DNA from: Rathayibacter sp. SW19
Lineage (GTDB): Bacteria; Actinomycetota; Actinomycetes; Actinomycetales; Microbacteriaceae
DNA: 64,000 bases
Reading direction: 5' to 3'
Assembly (NCBI RefSeq): GCF_030866825.1
Contig: NZ_CP133020.1
Span: forward strand, 1,798,001-1,862,000
Part shown: positions 47,680 through 56,478 of the stretch, one piece after another
Layout: each line of letters starts with the position of its first letter
How positions within the stretch are numbered: the first letter of the stretch is position 1
The notes under the pieces: model-generated
Seen by the model: only the letters and a program-made list of their open reading frames with translations
Database searches by the model: none
Told to the model about the DNA's origin: nothing
Position numbers and translations under genes: made by a program

Positions 47680-49179
47680 GTGAATACCCCCAACCCTGTC
47701 CTTCCGACGACGACCAACCCGGTCATTCCGGATGCGGCAACTGCAGAATCCGTACGAGTCGAGACTGACTCTCTTGGGCCGCGAGAGATACCCGCAGAGG
47801 CATATTGGGGTGTGCACACCTCGCGCGCTGTGGAGAATTTTCCGATCGCCAAACGGCCGATCTCGGTGTATCCCGAGTTCATCGTCGCCTTTGCCAGTGT
47901 CAAGCAGGCCGCTGCCCGGGCGAATGCGAAGATCGGCGTGCTGGAGCAGCACAAGGCCGACCTGATCGATCAGGCGTGCCAGGAGATCATCGATGGCAAG
48001 CTGCATGATCAGTTCGTGGTCGGTGTGATTCAGGGAGGCGCCGGCACCTCGACAAATATGAACGTGAACGAGGTGATTGCCAACCGGGCGTTGGAGTTGG
48101 GCGGGCACGCCAAGGGTGAGTATCAATTCATGCATCCGATCGATGACGTGAACCGGTCTCAGAGCACGAATGACACCTATCCGACCGCGCTGAAGATCGC
48201 TCTGGCGTTCTCGTTGAATCGGATGCTGGAGCAGTTGTGGTTGTTGCATGACGCTTTTGTGCGCAAGTCCGTCGAGTTCGCGCACGTATTGAAGGTCGGG
48301 CGCACGCAGTTACAGGATGCGGTGCCGATGACCCTGGGGCAGGAGTTCCACGGGTTCGCCACGACGGTGGCAGAGGATCACGCCCGGTTGAAGGAGACCA
48401 TCTGGCTGTTGTCGGAGATCAACCTCGGTGCGACGGCGATCGGCACTGGCATCACGGCCGACCCGAGCTATGCGGCCACGGTCGTCGATCAGTTGAATCA
48501 GATCACGGGTCTGAATTTGGAGACGGCCCCTGACCTGATCGAATCGACCAGTGACGCCGGCGCGTTCATGTCGTTCAGTGCTGCGCTGAAGCGCAGCGCG
48601 ATCAAGCTGTCGAAGATCTGCAACGACCTGCGGTTGCTCTCCAGCGGGCCCCAGGCCGGTTTCGGGGAGATCAACCTGCCGGCGATGCAGGCCGGTTCCA
48701 GCATCATGCCGGGCAAGGTGAATCCGGTGATCCCGGAGGTCGTCAATCAGGTCGCGTTCTCCGTTGCGGGATCGGATGTGACGGTGACGATGGCGGCCGA
48801 GGCGGGCCAGTTGCAGTTGAACGCGTTCGAACCGGTCATCGCGCACTCGCTGCTGCAGTCGATCACCTGGATGTCGCAGTCGTTCATGACGTTGCGGGTG
48901 AACTGCATCGACGGCATCACCGCGAACGAGGAACGCCTGGAGACGATGGTGGGTTCCTCAGTCGGGGTGATCACGGCGTTGACTCCGTATATCGGTTACG
49001 TGGCCGCTGCCGCGCTGGCCAAGACCGCGTTGCTGACCAACCACAACGTCGCCGACCTCGTCGTGGAAGCGAAGTTGATGAGTCGCGAAGAAGTCACCAG
49101 GCTGCTCTCTCCCGCGCGGCTGAGCGGACTGGAGACAACCACGATGGCCATCCCCGTCATCGAGGTCGAAGCGGAGTAG
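47680..49179 (+). CDS. aspA: Aspartate ammonia-lyase
   Basis: Reversibly converts L-aspartate to fumarate and ammonia. A 499 aa fumarase/aspartase superfamily enzyme with GAGTSTNMNVNEVIANRALE, HPIDDVNRSQSTNDTYPTA, KVGRTQLQDAVPMTLGQEF and the catalytic loop GSSIMPGKVNPVIPE. It has a longer N-terminus (about 25 extra residues) before TDSLGPREIPAEAYWGVHT. Fumarase is similar, but TSTNMNVNEVIAN and the PAEAYWG start favour aspartase. GTG 47680 follows ATGGAG. Confidence 0.9.
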   Translation: MNTPNPVLPTTTNPVIPDAATAESVRVETDSLGPREIPAEAYWGVHTSRAVENFPIAKRPISVYPEFIVAFASVKQAAARANAKIGVLEQHKADLIDQACQEIIDGKLHDQFVVGVIQGGAGTSTNMNVNEVIANRALELGGHAKGEYQFMHPIDDVNRSQSTNDTYPTALKIALAFSLNRMLEQLWLLHDAFVRKSVEFAHVLKVGRTQLQDAVPMTLGQEFHGFATTVAEDHARLKETIWLLSEINLGATAIGTGITADPSYAATVVDQLNQITGLNLETAPDLIESTSDAGAFMSFSAALKRSAIKLSKICNDLRLLSSGPQAGFGEINLPAMQAGSSIMPGKVNPVIPEVVNQVAFSVAGSDVTVTMAAEAGQLQLNAFEPVIAHSLLQSITWMSQSFMTLRVNCIDGITANEERLETMVGSSVGVITALTPYIGYVAAAALAKTALLTNHNVADLVVEAKLMSREEVTRLLSPARLSGLETTTMAIPVIEVEAE

Positions 49180-49219
49180 CCGAGGGTCTCGGATCGGTCC
49201 CTGCCCTTCGAGACGTCCG

Positions 49220-49248
49220 CCCTTCGGCAAGCCCAGGGATCAGGGACC
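49220..49248 (-). repeat. Degenerate dispersed repeat family 1, inverted copy after aspA
   Basis: Minus-strand reading begins GGTCCCTGATCCCTGGGCTT and continues GCCGAAGGG. It pairs in orientation with the plus copy at 49276. The 120-bp gap after aspA is made almost wholly of these repeats. Confidence 0.6.
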
Positions 49249-49275
49249 GGGCCTCCTCAGGAACCGCGAAGCGTC

Positions 49276-49299
49276 GGTCCCTGAGCGTAGCCGAAGGGC
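49276..49299 (+). repeat. Dispersed repeat family 1 copy before the FAH-family gene end
   Basis: Begins GGTCCCTGAGCGTAGCCGAA. It ends one base before the stop codon of the minus-strand gene at 49300. Confidence 0.8.
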
Positions 49300-50175
49300 T
49301 CAGATCACGCGACAGAATGTGGTCAGGGAGCCGATCTTCTCAATGGTGACCGTAACGGTCGAACGATCGCGCAGGAATACCGGGGGAGTCCGGGAATATC
49401 CGGCACCTCCGGGGCTGCCCGTTGAGATCAGCGTGCCCGGCTGGAGAGTCGCCGTGCGCGAGAGGTAGGAGACGAGCTGAGCGACCGAGCGCACCATGTC
49501 GCCGGTTGAGGCATCCTGCAGCACACGCCCGTCGACATTCGTGGTGAGCCACAGATCTTGCGGGTCCCCGATCTCGTCTGCGGTGACAACGACTGGTCCC
49601 GTCGGCGTGAATCCGTCGAACGACTTGCACCGGGACCACTGAGCCTCCGAGAACTGCAGATCGCGCGCGGTCACGTCGTTGACGACGGTGTAGCCGAAGA
49701 CATAGTCGAGGGCTTCACGTTCGCTCACGTCTTTGGCCGGTTTGCCGATGATCACACCGAGCTCCGCCTCGTAGTCCACTTGGGAGGTCAGATCTTCTCG
49801 CCAGGTGATGGTCGATTCGTGACCGGTCAGCGAACTGGGCCACAGTGCGAAAATGGTTGGCGCCTTCTCCACCTTCAGAGCCAACTCGGAGGCGTGTGCA
49901 GCATAGTTGGCGCCGACCGCGATAATCAACGGTGGACGCCGAATGGCGGATGCGTGACGCAACTCCCGTACGAGTGAAAACCGGGTGCCCGATGCGGCTG
50001 CCTCGTCCACGGATGCGCGCACGCGCGCCAAGGTCGCGTCCCCCGAGTCGAGCATTGCTTGGAGGTCGCACGGGGCATCCGCCATCACCTCGTCGAGAAA
50101 GATCGCACGATCGTCGATGACGGTCGCGAGCCGGGCCGGGGACTCAGCATCGACGCCGAGGTGCGCAAATCTCAC
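49300..50175 (-). CDS. Fumarylacetoacetate hydrolase family protein
   Basis: A 291 aa metal-dependent hydrolase/decarboxylase fold. It shows VGANYAAHASELAL, the metal-ligand segment QVDYEAELGVIIGK, GYTVVNDVTARDLQ, KSFDGFTPTGP, and LQPGTLISTGSPGGAGYSR (GTPxGVG-like). Members cleave C-C bonds or decarboxylate acids in aromatic and sugar-acid catabolism; the substrate is not evident from context. The GTG start at 50175 has AAGGA immediately before it. It is divergent from the alpha/beta hydrolase at 50219. Confidence 0.87.
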   Translation of the reverse strand: MRFAHLGVDAESPARLATVIDDRAIFLDEVMADAPCDLQAMLDSGDATLARVRASVDEAAASGTRFSLVRELRHASAIRRPPLIIAVGANYAAHASELALKVEKAPTIFALWPSSLTGHESTITWREDLTSQVDYEAELGVIIGKPAKDVSEREALDYVFGYTVVNDVTARDLQFSEAQWSRCKSFDGFTPTGPVVVTADEIGDPQDLWLTTNVDGRVLQDASTGDMVRSVAQLVSYLSRTATLQPGTLISTGSPGGAGYSRTPPVFLRDRSTVTVTIEKIGSLTTFCRVI

Positions 50176-50218
50176 TCCTTCAGGCTAGTCGCTGCATACC
50201 TGCCGATAGATTGGAACC

Positions 50219-51148
50219 GTGCCTATTGATGCCCGCGCGCAGGCAGACGACGCCTCGAGCGATTCTCGCTGGCGTACGAATGCGGCCGCCGCCGAGCGTT
50301 TGGACGCCCGGCTGGGAGATATCGATTGGTTCCGCTTGCCGGAGGGCGCCGTGCGCGGCTGGTTCGCCGCGCCGAGCGGGGAGCTGGCCATGTTCTCGCT
50401 CGGCGATCCGGGCAACCCGCGCGTCGTGCTCGCACCCGGTGTCACCGGTTCGAAGGAAGATTTCGTGCTGGTCGCGCCGTTGCTCGCTGAAGCGGGGTAC
50501 TTCGTACAGAGTTTCGACCTCGCTGGTCAATACGAGTCGGCGGATGCCGGCCCCCGGCCGGGCGGGGGGCATTACGACTACGCGCTGTTCGTCGGTGACC
50601 TGATCGCGTTCCTCGAGAGCGGCGCGCCCGCGCACCTGCTCGGCTATTCCTTCGCCGGTGTCGTCGCAGAGTTGGTGCTCGCCGTGCGCCCCGAGTTGAT
50701 TCGCAGTCTGACGCTGCTGACCACGCCACCATTGAGCGGAGAATCGTTCAGGGGAGTGCGCTGGATCGGACCGCTGAGCCGCTTCGTCGGAGGGCGCACG
50801 GCAGCCGGCCTGATGATCTGGGGCATCGTCACGAACAAGAACAAGGTCGGGCCGTCTCGCCTTGCATTCGTGCGTGCTCGATTTGCGTCCACAACGCGCT
50901 CCAGTGTGAACGACATCCTCTCCCTGATGATGCGCGTTCCGGACCTGCGCCCTGCACTGAGAGCAGCGGGGGTTCCGCTCTTGGTCGCAGCCGGAAGTCA
51001 CGACCTGTGGCCCGAGCGATTGCATACCAAGTTCGCGGCTCAGATCGGAGCGCGGGTCGCCCTCTACGCGACAGGGCACAGCCCATGCGAGACCGCCCCG
51101 CACCAGCTGGCTGCCGACATGCTGCGATTGTTCGACGCCGCACCCTGA
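50219..51148 (+). CDS. Alpha/beta hydrolase
   Basis: A 309 aa protein with GDPGNPRVVLAPGVTGSKED (oxyanion region), nucleophile Ser144 in LLGYSFAGVVAEL, acid in AAGSHDLWPERL, and His in TGHSPCETAPHQLA. FSLGDPG..VLAPGVTGS is close to serine esterase/haloperoxidase-like hydrolases. It starts at GTG 50219. The stop is inside a 19-bp tandem duplication (CACCCTGAACCGGACTGGG twice), so a second copy of the gene end follows the stop. Confidence 0.85.
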   Translation: MPIDARAQADDASSDSRWRTNAAAAERLDARLGDIDWFRLPEGAVRGWFAAPSGELAMFSLGDPGNPRVVLAPGVTGSKEDFVLVAPLLAEAGYFVQSFDLAGQYESADAGPRPGGGHYDYALFVGDLIAFLESGAPAHLLGYSFAGVVAELVLAVRPELIRSLTLLTTPPLSGESFRGVRWIGPLSRFVGGRTAAGLMIWGIVTNKNKVGPSRLAFVRARFASTTRSSVNDILSLMMRVPDLRPALRAAGVPLLVAAGSHDLWPERLHTKFAAQIGARVALYATGHSPCETAPHQLAADMLRLFDAAP

Positions 51149-51178
51149 ACCGGACTGGGCACCCTGAACCGGACTGGG
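51141..51178 (+). repeat. 19-bp tandem duplication spanning the alpha/beta hydrolase stop
   Basis: CACCCTGAACCGGACTGGG at 51141-51159 and again, perfectly, at 51160-51178. The TGA of the first unit (51146-51148) is the stop codon. Confidence 0.92.
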
Positions 51179-51199
51179 CAGGATCGGAAGCGACCCGGC

Positions 51200-51997
51200 T
51201 CAGGCTGCCCCGGTCAGCCCGTCCTCGTCTGCCGCAAGCCGAGCGCGCTCGAGGCGACGATGCCACGGTGTCTGCTCCGGCCAATGCAATCGCAACGTCA
51301 GGTAGGCCCAGCCGAGTCGGCGTCCGAGCGTGCTCCAGGAGGCGAACGGGCGCGCTGAAATGCCCACACGCAGCGTGTCGTCGAGCCTCACGACGGCGTC
51401 CAGTGGCAGGTGCATACTCAGATCGAGGTCGTCATGCACGGTACGAAGGTCACTGTGAACTCGCCCGCGCACCTCCAGCCACACGTCCCGGCGCATGGCG
51501 AAGTTCGATCCGAACACCGGTGTATTTCCGAGCCACAGTGACATCGCCCAGAAGTACCCGCCGATGTACAGATTCTGGCCGAGCAGTGTGACGAAGCCGT
51601 TTCCGTCGTAGAAGTCGCCGGGCCCCGTGAGTACGCCGACGTCTGGGGAGTCCGTGAACTCGGCCTCGATGTGCAGCAGCCAGTCGATCGGCACTCTGGA
51701 GTCCGCGTCGATCCGAGCGATGATATCTCCGCGCGCCGCGTCGTAGCCGGCGGCGGCCGCCGGCCAGATCCCCGTTGTCGGCTGACTGATCACGACGGCT
51801 CCGGCCGCCGCTGCGATCGCAGCTGAGTCGTCGCTGCTGCCATTGTCCACGACGATCACCTCGTCCGCCGGCCGCATCTGGGCCGCCAGGCACGCAAGCG
51901 CCCGCTCAAGCATGGCCGCGTCGTTCAGAACAGGTATCACAACGGTGATCGAGCCCAACGTGCGCACCTCCCCGCAAGGCGGATGCGTATCGGACAT
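51200..51997 (-). CDS. Family 2 glycosyltransferase
   Basis: A 265 aa GT-A fold enzyme: SITVVIPVLNDAAMLERAL, VIVVDNGSSDDSAAIA (nucleotide-sugar binding), ARIDADSRVPIDWL (the DxD metal motif), and HDDLDLSMHL in the acceptor domain. There is no membrane helix in the catalytic part; a hydrophobic stretch (QNLYIGGYFWAMSLWLG) may sit at the membrane. ATG 51997. It transfers a sugar to a lipid, polymer or protein acceptor that cannot be specified here. Confidence 0.87.
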   Translation of the reverse strand: MSDTHPPCGEVRTLGSITVVIPVLNDAAMLERALACLAAQMRPADEVIVVDNGSSDDSAAIAAAAGAVVISQPTTGIWPAAAAGYDAARGDIIARIDADSRVPIDWLLHIEAEFTDSPDVGVLTGPGDFYDGNGFVTLLGQNLYIGGYFWAMSLWLGNTPVFGSNFAMRRDVWLEVRGRVHSDLRTVHDDLDLSMHLPLDAVVRLDDTLRVGISARPFASWSTLGRRLGWAYLTLRLHWPEQTPWHRRLERARLAADEDGLTGAA

Positions 51998-52111
51998 CCG
52001 GGGTCGTGTTCGTACAAACGATCCTACGCGCGCGAGCGCGGCGGCGCTCGAAATCGACCTCGGCGGGCGCGCTAGGCTCGATGAGACCCCCAACTTCAGA
52101 AAGCACACGGT

Positions 52112-53473
52112 ATGACTGAGCTTGATCCCGCAATTCAGCCGATCTTCGACGAGGTTCTTCGCCGCAACGCAGGAGAGGCCGAATTCCATCAGGCGACCCG
52201 TGAGGTATTCGAATCGCTTGGCCGCGTGATCGTGAAGCATCCCGTCTATGCGCAGGCGTCGATTCTGGAACGTCTCTGCGAACCCGAACGGCAAATCATC
52301 TTCCGCGTACCGTGGAGCGATGACGAAGGGCGCTTGCACATCAACCGCGGCTTCCGCGTGCAGTTCAACTCGGCGCTCGGCCCCTACAAGGGCGGCTTGC
52401 GCTTCCATCCGTCCGTGACGCTCGGCACCGTGAAGTTTCTCGGCTTCGAGCAGATCTTCAAAAATGCGCTGACGGGAATGCCGATCGGCGGCGGCAAAGG
52501 CGGAAGCGACTTCGATCCGAAGGGTCGGTCCGATGCGGAAGTGATGCGCTTCTGCCAGTCGTTCATGACAGAGCTGTATCGCCACATCGGCGAATACCGT
52601 GACGTTCCTGCAGGAGACATCGGCGTCGGCGGCCGCGAGATCGGCTATCTCTTCGGCCAATACAAGAGGATCACCAACCAGTACGAATCCGGCGTGCTGA
52701 CGGGCAAAGGAGTGGGTTGGGGCGGCTCGCTCGTGCGCACGGAGGCGACCGGCTATGGCGCCGTCTACTTCACTGAGCAAATGCTTGCCACCCGCGGAGA
52801 GAGTTTCGACGGTGCCCGAGTTCTGGTCTCCGGGTCGGGCAACGTTGCGTTGTACGCGGTCGAAAAGGTGCATCAGCTGGGCGGAACCGTTGTCGCGGTC
52901 TCCGATTCATCGGGCGTCGTATACGACGCCTGCGGGGTCGACATCGAGTTACTCCACGACCTGAAAGATGTGCGACGCGGCCGGCTCAGCGAATACGCGA
53001 ACGAACGTGGCAGCGCATCCGAATACCGAGCAGGCGGAAATATCTGGAGCATCGCATCCGAAACCCACATCGACGTGGCGCTGCCGTGCGCAACGCAGAA
53101 CGAACTGCACGCGACCGATGCCGAAACCCTGGTCAAGGGAGGGGTTGTGGCGGTGGCGGAGGGCGCAAACATGCCATCGACGCCGGATGCCGTGCACGTC
53201 TTCGCCGATGCCGGCGTGCTGTTCGCGCCGGGCAAGGCTGCGAACGCAGGCGGTGTGGCCACCTCGGCTCTTGAGATGCAACAGAACGCGTCACGCGATT
53301 CCTGGTCGTTCGACTACGCGGAGAAGCGGCTGGCCGACATTGTGCGCGGTATTCACGAGTCCTGCGCAACGACCGCAGAAGAGTACGGCGAGCCAGGCAA
53401 TTATGTTCTCGGCGCGAACATCGCAGGGTTCATCCGGGTTGCAGACGCCATGCTGGCTCAGGGGATCATCTAA
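52112..53473 (+). CDS. gdhA: NADP-specific glutamate dehydrogenase
   Basis: Makes glutamate from 2-oxoglutarate and ammonium. The 453 aa protein is of the small hexameric type: RGFRVQFNSALGPYKGGLRF, the substrate-binding lysines in PIGGGKGGSDFDPKG, DVPAGDIGVGGREIGYLFG, a Rossmann motif VSGSGNVALYA, and EGANMPSTPDAV. ATG 52112 follows AGAAAGCACACGGT, without a strong ribosome-binding site. The next gene starts 2 bp after its stop. Confidence 0.95.
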   Translation: MTELDPAIQPIFDEVLRRNAGEAEFHQATREVFESLGRVIVKHPVYAQASILERLCEPERQIIFRVPWSDDEGRLHINRGFRVQFNSALGPYKGGLRFHPSVTLGTVKFLGFEQIFKNALTGMPIGGGKGGSDFDPKGRSDAEVMRFCQSFMTELYRHIGEYRDVPAGDIGVGGREIGYLFGQYKRITNQYESGVLTGKGVGWGGSLVRTEATGYGAVYFTEQMLATRGESFDGARVLVSGSGNVALYAVEKVHQLGGTVVAVSDSSGVVYDACGVDIELLHDLKDVRRGRLSEYANERGSASEYRAGGNIWSIASETHIDVALPCATQNELHATDAETLVKGGVVAVAEGANMPSTPDAVHVFADAGVLFAPGKAANAGGVATSALEMQQNASRDSWSFDYAEKRLADIVRGIHESCATTAEEYGEPGNYVLGANIAGFIRVADAMLAQGII

Positions 53474-53475
53474 TC

Positions 53476-54855
53476 GTGTCCGAGTTTCTCTCCCGGTTGC
53501 GCGCCGAGCTCGGCGACGCCGTCAGCGTGCGGGCCGATGAGTTGGAGGCGATGCGCACCGATCGATCCGGCTGGCGTTCGGAGTTCAGCTCGATCGCGCT
53601 GGTGAATGCACGCGACACTGCTGACGTGCAGACGACGCTGCGGCTTGCGACCGAGTTCGGCGTGCCCGTCGTGACCCGAGGTGCGGGCACAGGCTTGGCC
53701 GGCGGGGCGAACAGTTCGAAGAACTCCGTCGTGCTCAGCGTGGCCGGCTTGAATAGCATTCTGTCGATCGAGCCGCACGATGAACTCGCCGTCGTTCAGC
53801 CGGGCGTGTTGAACGGTGACCTGAACGATGCGCTCGCCGAGTACGGCCTGTGGTTCGCGCCCGATCCCGCGAGCCGAGCAATCTCTTCGATCGGCGGCAA
53901 CATCGCCACGAACGCGGGGGGACTGCTCTGTGCCAAGTACGGGGTGACCCGCGAGGCAGTGCTCGGCCTCACCGTCGTGCTGGCGGATGGTCGCATCCTG
54001 CACACGGGGCATCGCACCGTCAAGGGTGTCACCGGCTACGATCTGACCTCGCTATTTGTCGGGTCGGAGGGCACCCTCGGCGTCATCGTCGAAGCAACCG
54101 TGCGTACCCTGCCGATCCCACGGGGCGACACGATCACGATCGGCGCCGTTTTTCCGGATGTCGCATCCGCCGCCCGCGCATCCGCAGCGATCACGGCAAC
54201 GCGGCTTCGGCCTGCCGTGATGGAGTTGCTGGATGCGCCATCGCTCGCCGTGATCCAGGCATACATCGGCGACGATGTCATGCGTGCAAGCATCGGCTCA
54301 ACCGGCGACGGCAGCTACCTGCTGGTGCAGTTCGACGCCGGAGCGTGCGAGGCTGTCAGGGCGGAGGCGGTGCGTTGCATCGAGAATGCCGGGGGCCGAG
54401 CACGCACTTCGACGGATCCGGAAACGGGCGACCGGCTACTGGCGATTCGCCGGGCGTTTCACCCGTCGCTCGCCGCCCAGGGCCAGGTTCTGATTGAAGA
54501 TGTCGCCGTTCCGCGATCGCGTCTACCGGAGATGTTCAGCGCGATCCAGGAGATCTCGAACCGCTACGGGATCTCCATTCCGACGGTCGCCCACGCCGGC
54601 GACGGTAATCTGCACCCCAACTTCGTGTTCCAGGGTGAGCAGGTTCCCGCGTTCGTGTGGGACGCTGCCGGTGAACTGTTCGCCGCCGCCCTGAAACTCG
54701 GTGGCACGTTGACCGGGGAGCACGGCGTCGGCGTGTTGAAAAGGCGTTGGCTGCGTGAGGAACTGGGCGATGATTCGTATCAGTTGCAACGACAGTTGAA
54801 GGCCATGTTCGATCCGGCAGACATCTTGAATCCCGGAGTCATGTTCGAGGAATGA
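53476..54855 (+). CDS. FAD-linked oxidase, GlcD/D-lactate dehydrogenase type
   Basis: A 459 aa flavoprotein. The FAD-binding PCMH domain (VPVVTRGAGTGLAGGANSSK; GGNIATNAGGLLCAKYGVTR; TGYDLTSLFVGSEGTLGVI) is followed by the FAD oxidase C-terminal domain ending with VAHAGDGNLHPNFVF and GTLTGEHGVGVLKRRWL. It probably oxidises glycolate, D-lactate or another 2-hydroxyacid. The GTG start is 2 bp after the gdhA stop, so the two are co-transcribed. Confidence 0.9.
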   Translation: MSEFLSRLRAELGDAVSVRADELEAMRTDRSGWRSEFSSIALVNARDTADVQTTLRLATEFGVPVVTRGAGTGLAGGANSSKNSVVLSVAGLNSILSIEPHDELAVVQPGVLNGDLNDALAEYGLWFAPDPASRAISSIGGNIATNAGGLLCAKYGVTREAVLGLTVVLADGRILHTGHRTVKGVTGYDLTSLFVGSEGTLGVIVEATVRTLPIPRGDTITIGAVFPDVASAARASAAITATRLRPAVMELLDAPSLAVIQAYIGDDVMRASIGSTGDGSYLLVQFDAGACEAVRAEAVRCIENAGGRARTSTDPETGDRLLAIRRAFHPSLAAQGQVLIEDVAVPRSRLPEMFSAIQEISNRYGISIPTVAHAGDGNLHPNFVFQGEQVPAFVWDAAGELFAAALKLGGTLTGEHGVGVLKRRWLREELGDDSYQLQRQLKAMFDPADILNPGVMFEE

Positions 54856-54879
54856 TCCGGCGTCCTCTAACGTGAGTTC

Positions 54880-56094
54880 ATGACTTTCAGTTCGGGGGAT
54901 GGGTCATCCGACCACTGGAGGCCTCCCGCGCACGCCACGCCGCCGGCCGCAGGACAACCGGCCGCACCGCTCTGGCATCCGGCGACGCGGCCGGAACCAA
55001 TCGCGCCGAGCGTTCTCCTCGTCGTGTTTACGGTTGTCGGACTCAGCGCGCTGGCGCTCGTTCTACTGATCGTGCTGGTCTATCTGTCGGTGGCGCTCGG
55101 CGCGGCGGCCGTGATCGGCTGTGGCATTCTGGCGTTGATTCCGCTCGCGTTGGTCGTGCTGGCGACTCGCTGGATCGACCGCTGGGAACCGGAACCGAGC
55201 GCTGCCCAGTGGTTCGCCTTGCTGTGGGGTGCTGGGGCCGCCGTGGCGATCGCGTTGCTCGTCGACCTGGGTTCGCAGGTCTTCCAGTATCTGCAAGGAG
55301 CACCGCCGCCGAGTGACTTCTTCCAAGCAGTCGTGCAAGCGCCGTTGGTCGAGGAGAGCGCAAAAGGCCTCGGCGTCTTCATCCTTTTCCTGGTCTTGAA
55401 ACGCACCTTCGACGGCCCGGTCGACGGCGTCGTCTACGCTGCGTTGACCGCAGGAGGCTTCGCATTTGTCGAGAACATCATCTATTTCGGGTCTGCGTTG
55501 GCGGACGGCGGCGGGGGAGAGCTGGCAGGCACATTTTTTCTGCGCGGGCTGATGTCGCCTTTCGCGCACGTGATGTTCACCTCGTGCACCGGCTTGGCGT
55601 TGGGTATCGCCGCGCTCAAGCCGGGGGTTCTGCGCACCGCGATCGCGCTCGTGCTCGGATTGCTCACCGCGGTGCTCCTGCATGCTTTGTGGAACAGCGC
55701 GGCCTACCTTGCAGCAGATTTCATCGGCTACTACGTGCTCGTGCAAATGCCGATGTTCGCTCTCGCCATCGTGCTCGTGCTGTGGCTTCGGCGGCGCGAG
55801 GCGCGGCTGATTCGGCGACGACTGCTCGAATACGCGAATGCGGGCTGGCTCACCGGCCACGACGTGACCATGTTGGGCACGGCAACCGGGCGCAGGGGTG
55901 CACGGGCCTGGGCGAAATCTCGGCAACCGTCTGCGTCTGCGCTGATGAAGCGCTTTATTCAGGACGCGACACGACTGGCGTACACCCGCCAGCGGATCGT
56001 CAGTGGCCGGGATCGGCGGGGAGCGCTCAAGGATGAAAAACTGCTGCTGGCCGCGGTAGTCGCCGATCGCAACGAGATCATCGCACTGCGCTGA
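54880..56094 (+). CDS. PrsW-type intramembrane metalloprotease family protein
   Basis: A 404 aa polytopic membrane protein of the CPBP/PrsW clan. Conserved sites are EESAKG (Glu158, Glu159), GFAFVENIIYFGS with Glu198, His230 in FAHVMFTSCTGLALG, and His268 in HALWN. After the last helix is a basic cytoplasmic tail of about 100 residues. PrsW cleaves an anti-sigma factor in Bacillus; no anti-sigma gene is next to this one. ATG 54880. A 16-bp minisatellite starts 30 bp after the stop. Confidence 0.9.
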   Translation: MTFSSGDGSSDHWRPPAHATPPAAGQPAAPLWHPATRPEPIAPSVLLVVFTVVGLSALALVLLIVLVYLSVALGAAAVIGCGILALIPLALVVLATRWIDRWEPEPSAAQWFALLWGAGAAVAIALLVDLGSQVFQYLQGAPPPSDFFQAVVQAPLVEESAKGLGVFILFLVLKRTFDGPVDGVVYAALTAGGFAFVENIIYFGSALADGGGGELAGTFFLRGLMSPFAHVMFTSCTGLALGIAALKPGVLRTAIALVLGLLTAVLLHALWNSAAYLAADFIGYYVLVQMPMFALAIVLVLWLRRREARLIRRRLLEYANAGWLTGHDVTMLGTATGRRGARAWAKSRQPSASALMKRFIQDATRLAYTRQRIVSGRDRRGALKDEKLLLAAVVADRNEIIALR

Positions 56095-56123
56095 CGTTCC
56101 GCACGATCGGTCGACGGGCCTGG

Positions 56124-56267
56124 ACTGCGCCGTTAACAGACTGCGCCGTTAACAGACTGCGCCGTTAACAGACTGCGCCGTTAACAGACTGCGCCGTTAA
56201 CAGACTGCGCCGTTAACAGACTGCGCCGTTAACAGACTGCGCCGTTAACAGACTGCGCCGTTAACAG
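56124..56267 (+). repeat. Nine perfect 16-bp tandem repeats (minisatellite)
   Basis: ACTGCGCCGTTAACAG is repeated nine times without a mismatch. Each unit contains the palindrome GTTAAC. The preceding gene ends ...GCACTGCGCTGA, so ACTGCGC of the unit matches the last codons of PrsW. The units have no spacers, so this is not a CRISPR array. The 384-bp gap 56095-56478 otherwise holds only a weak inverted repeat at 56320-56337. Confidence 0.97.
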
Positions 56268-56319
56268 ACTCATCGTCCGGCGGTGCGGCGATGCCTGCAA
56301 CTCTCCCGGACGACAAGTT

Positions 56320-56337
56320 GATCATTGATCGATGATC
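56320..56337. promoter_or_regulatory. Imperfect palindrome upstream of the FKBP gene
   Basis: GATCAT-TGATCG-ATGATC, with one mismatched pair flanking the central GATC. It lies about 140 bp before the FKBP start. It could be a regulator site; nothing else supports it. Confidence 0.3.
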
Positions 56338-56478
56338 CTGATCTGACTACTAGAGTGCCTCTGTTGCAGGCAAAGCGCAAGGGCAACTCGAAGATCGGTT
56401 TTGGTCATGAGTTTGCGGCAGTGCCGCCGCGCGGCAGCCGTTTTGACGTGCGCCCGCTCGACGCGGTTGGATGGTCTC

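Noticed and set aside
56124..56267. CRISPR array
   Set aside because: The nine 16-bp units are directly adjacent with no spacers, the unit is too short, and no cas genes are nearby.
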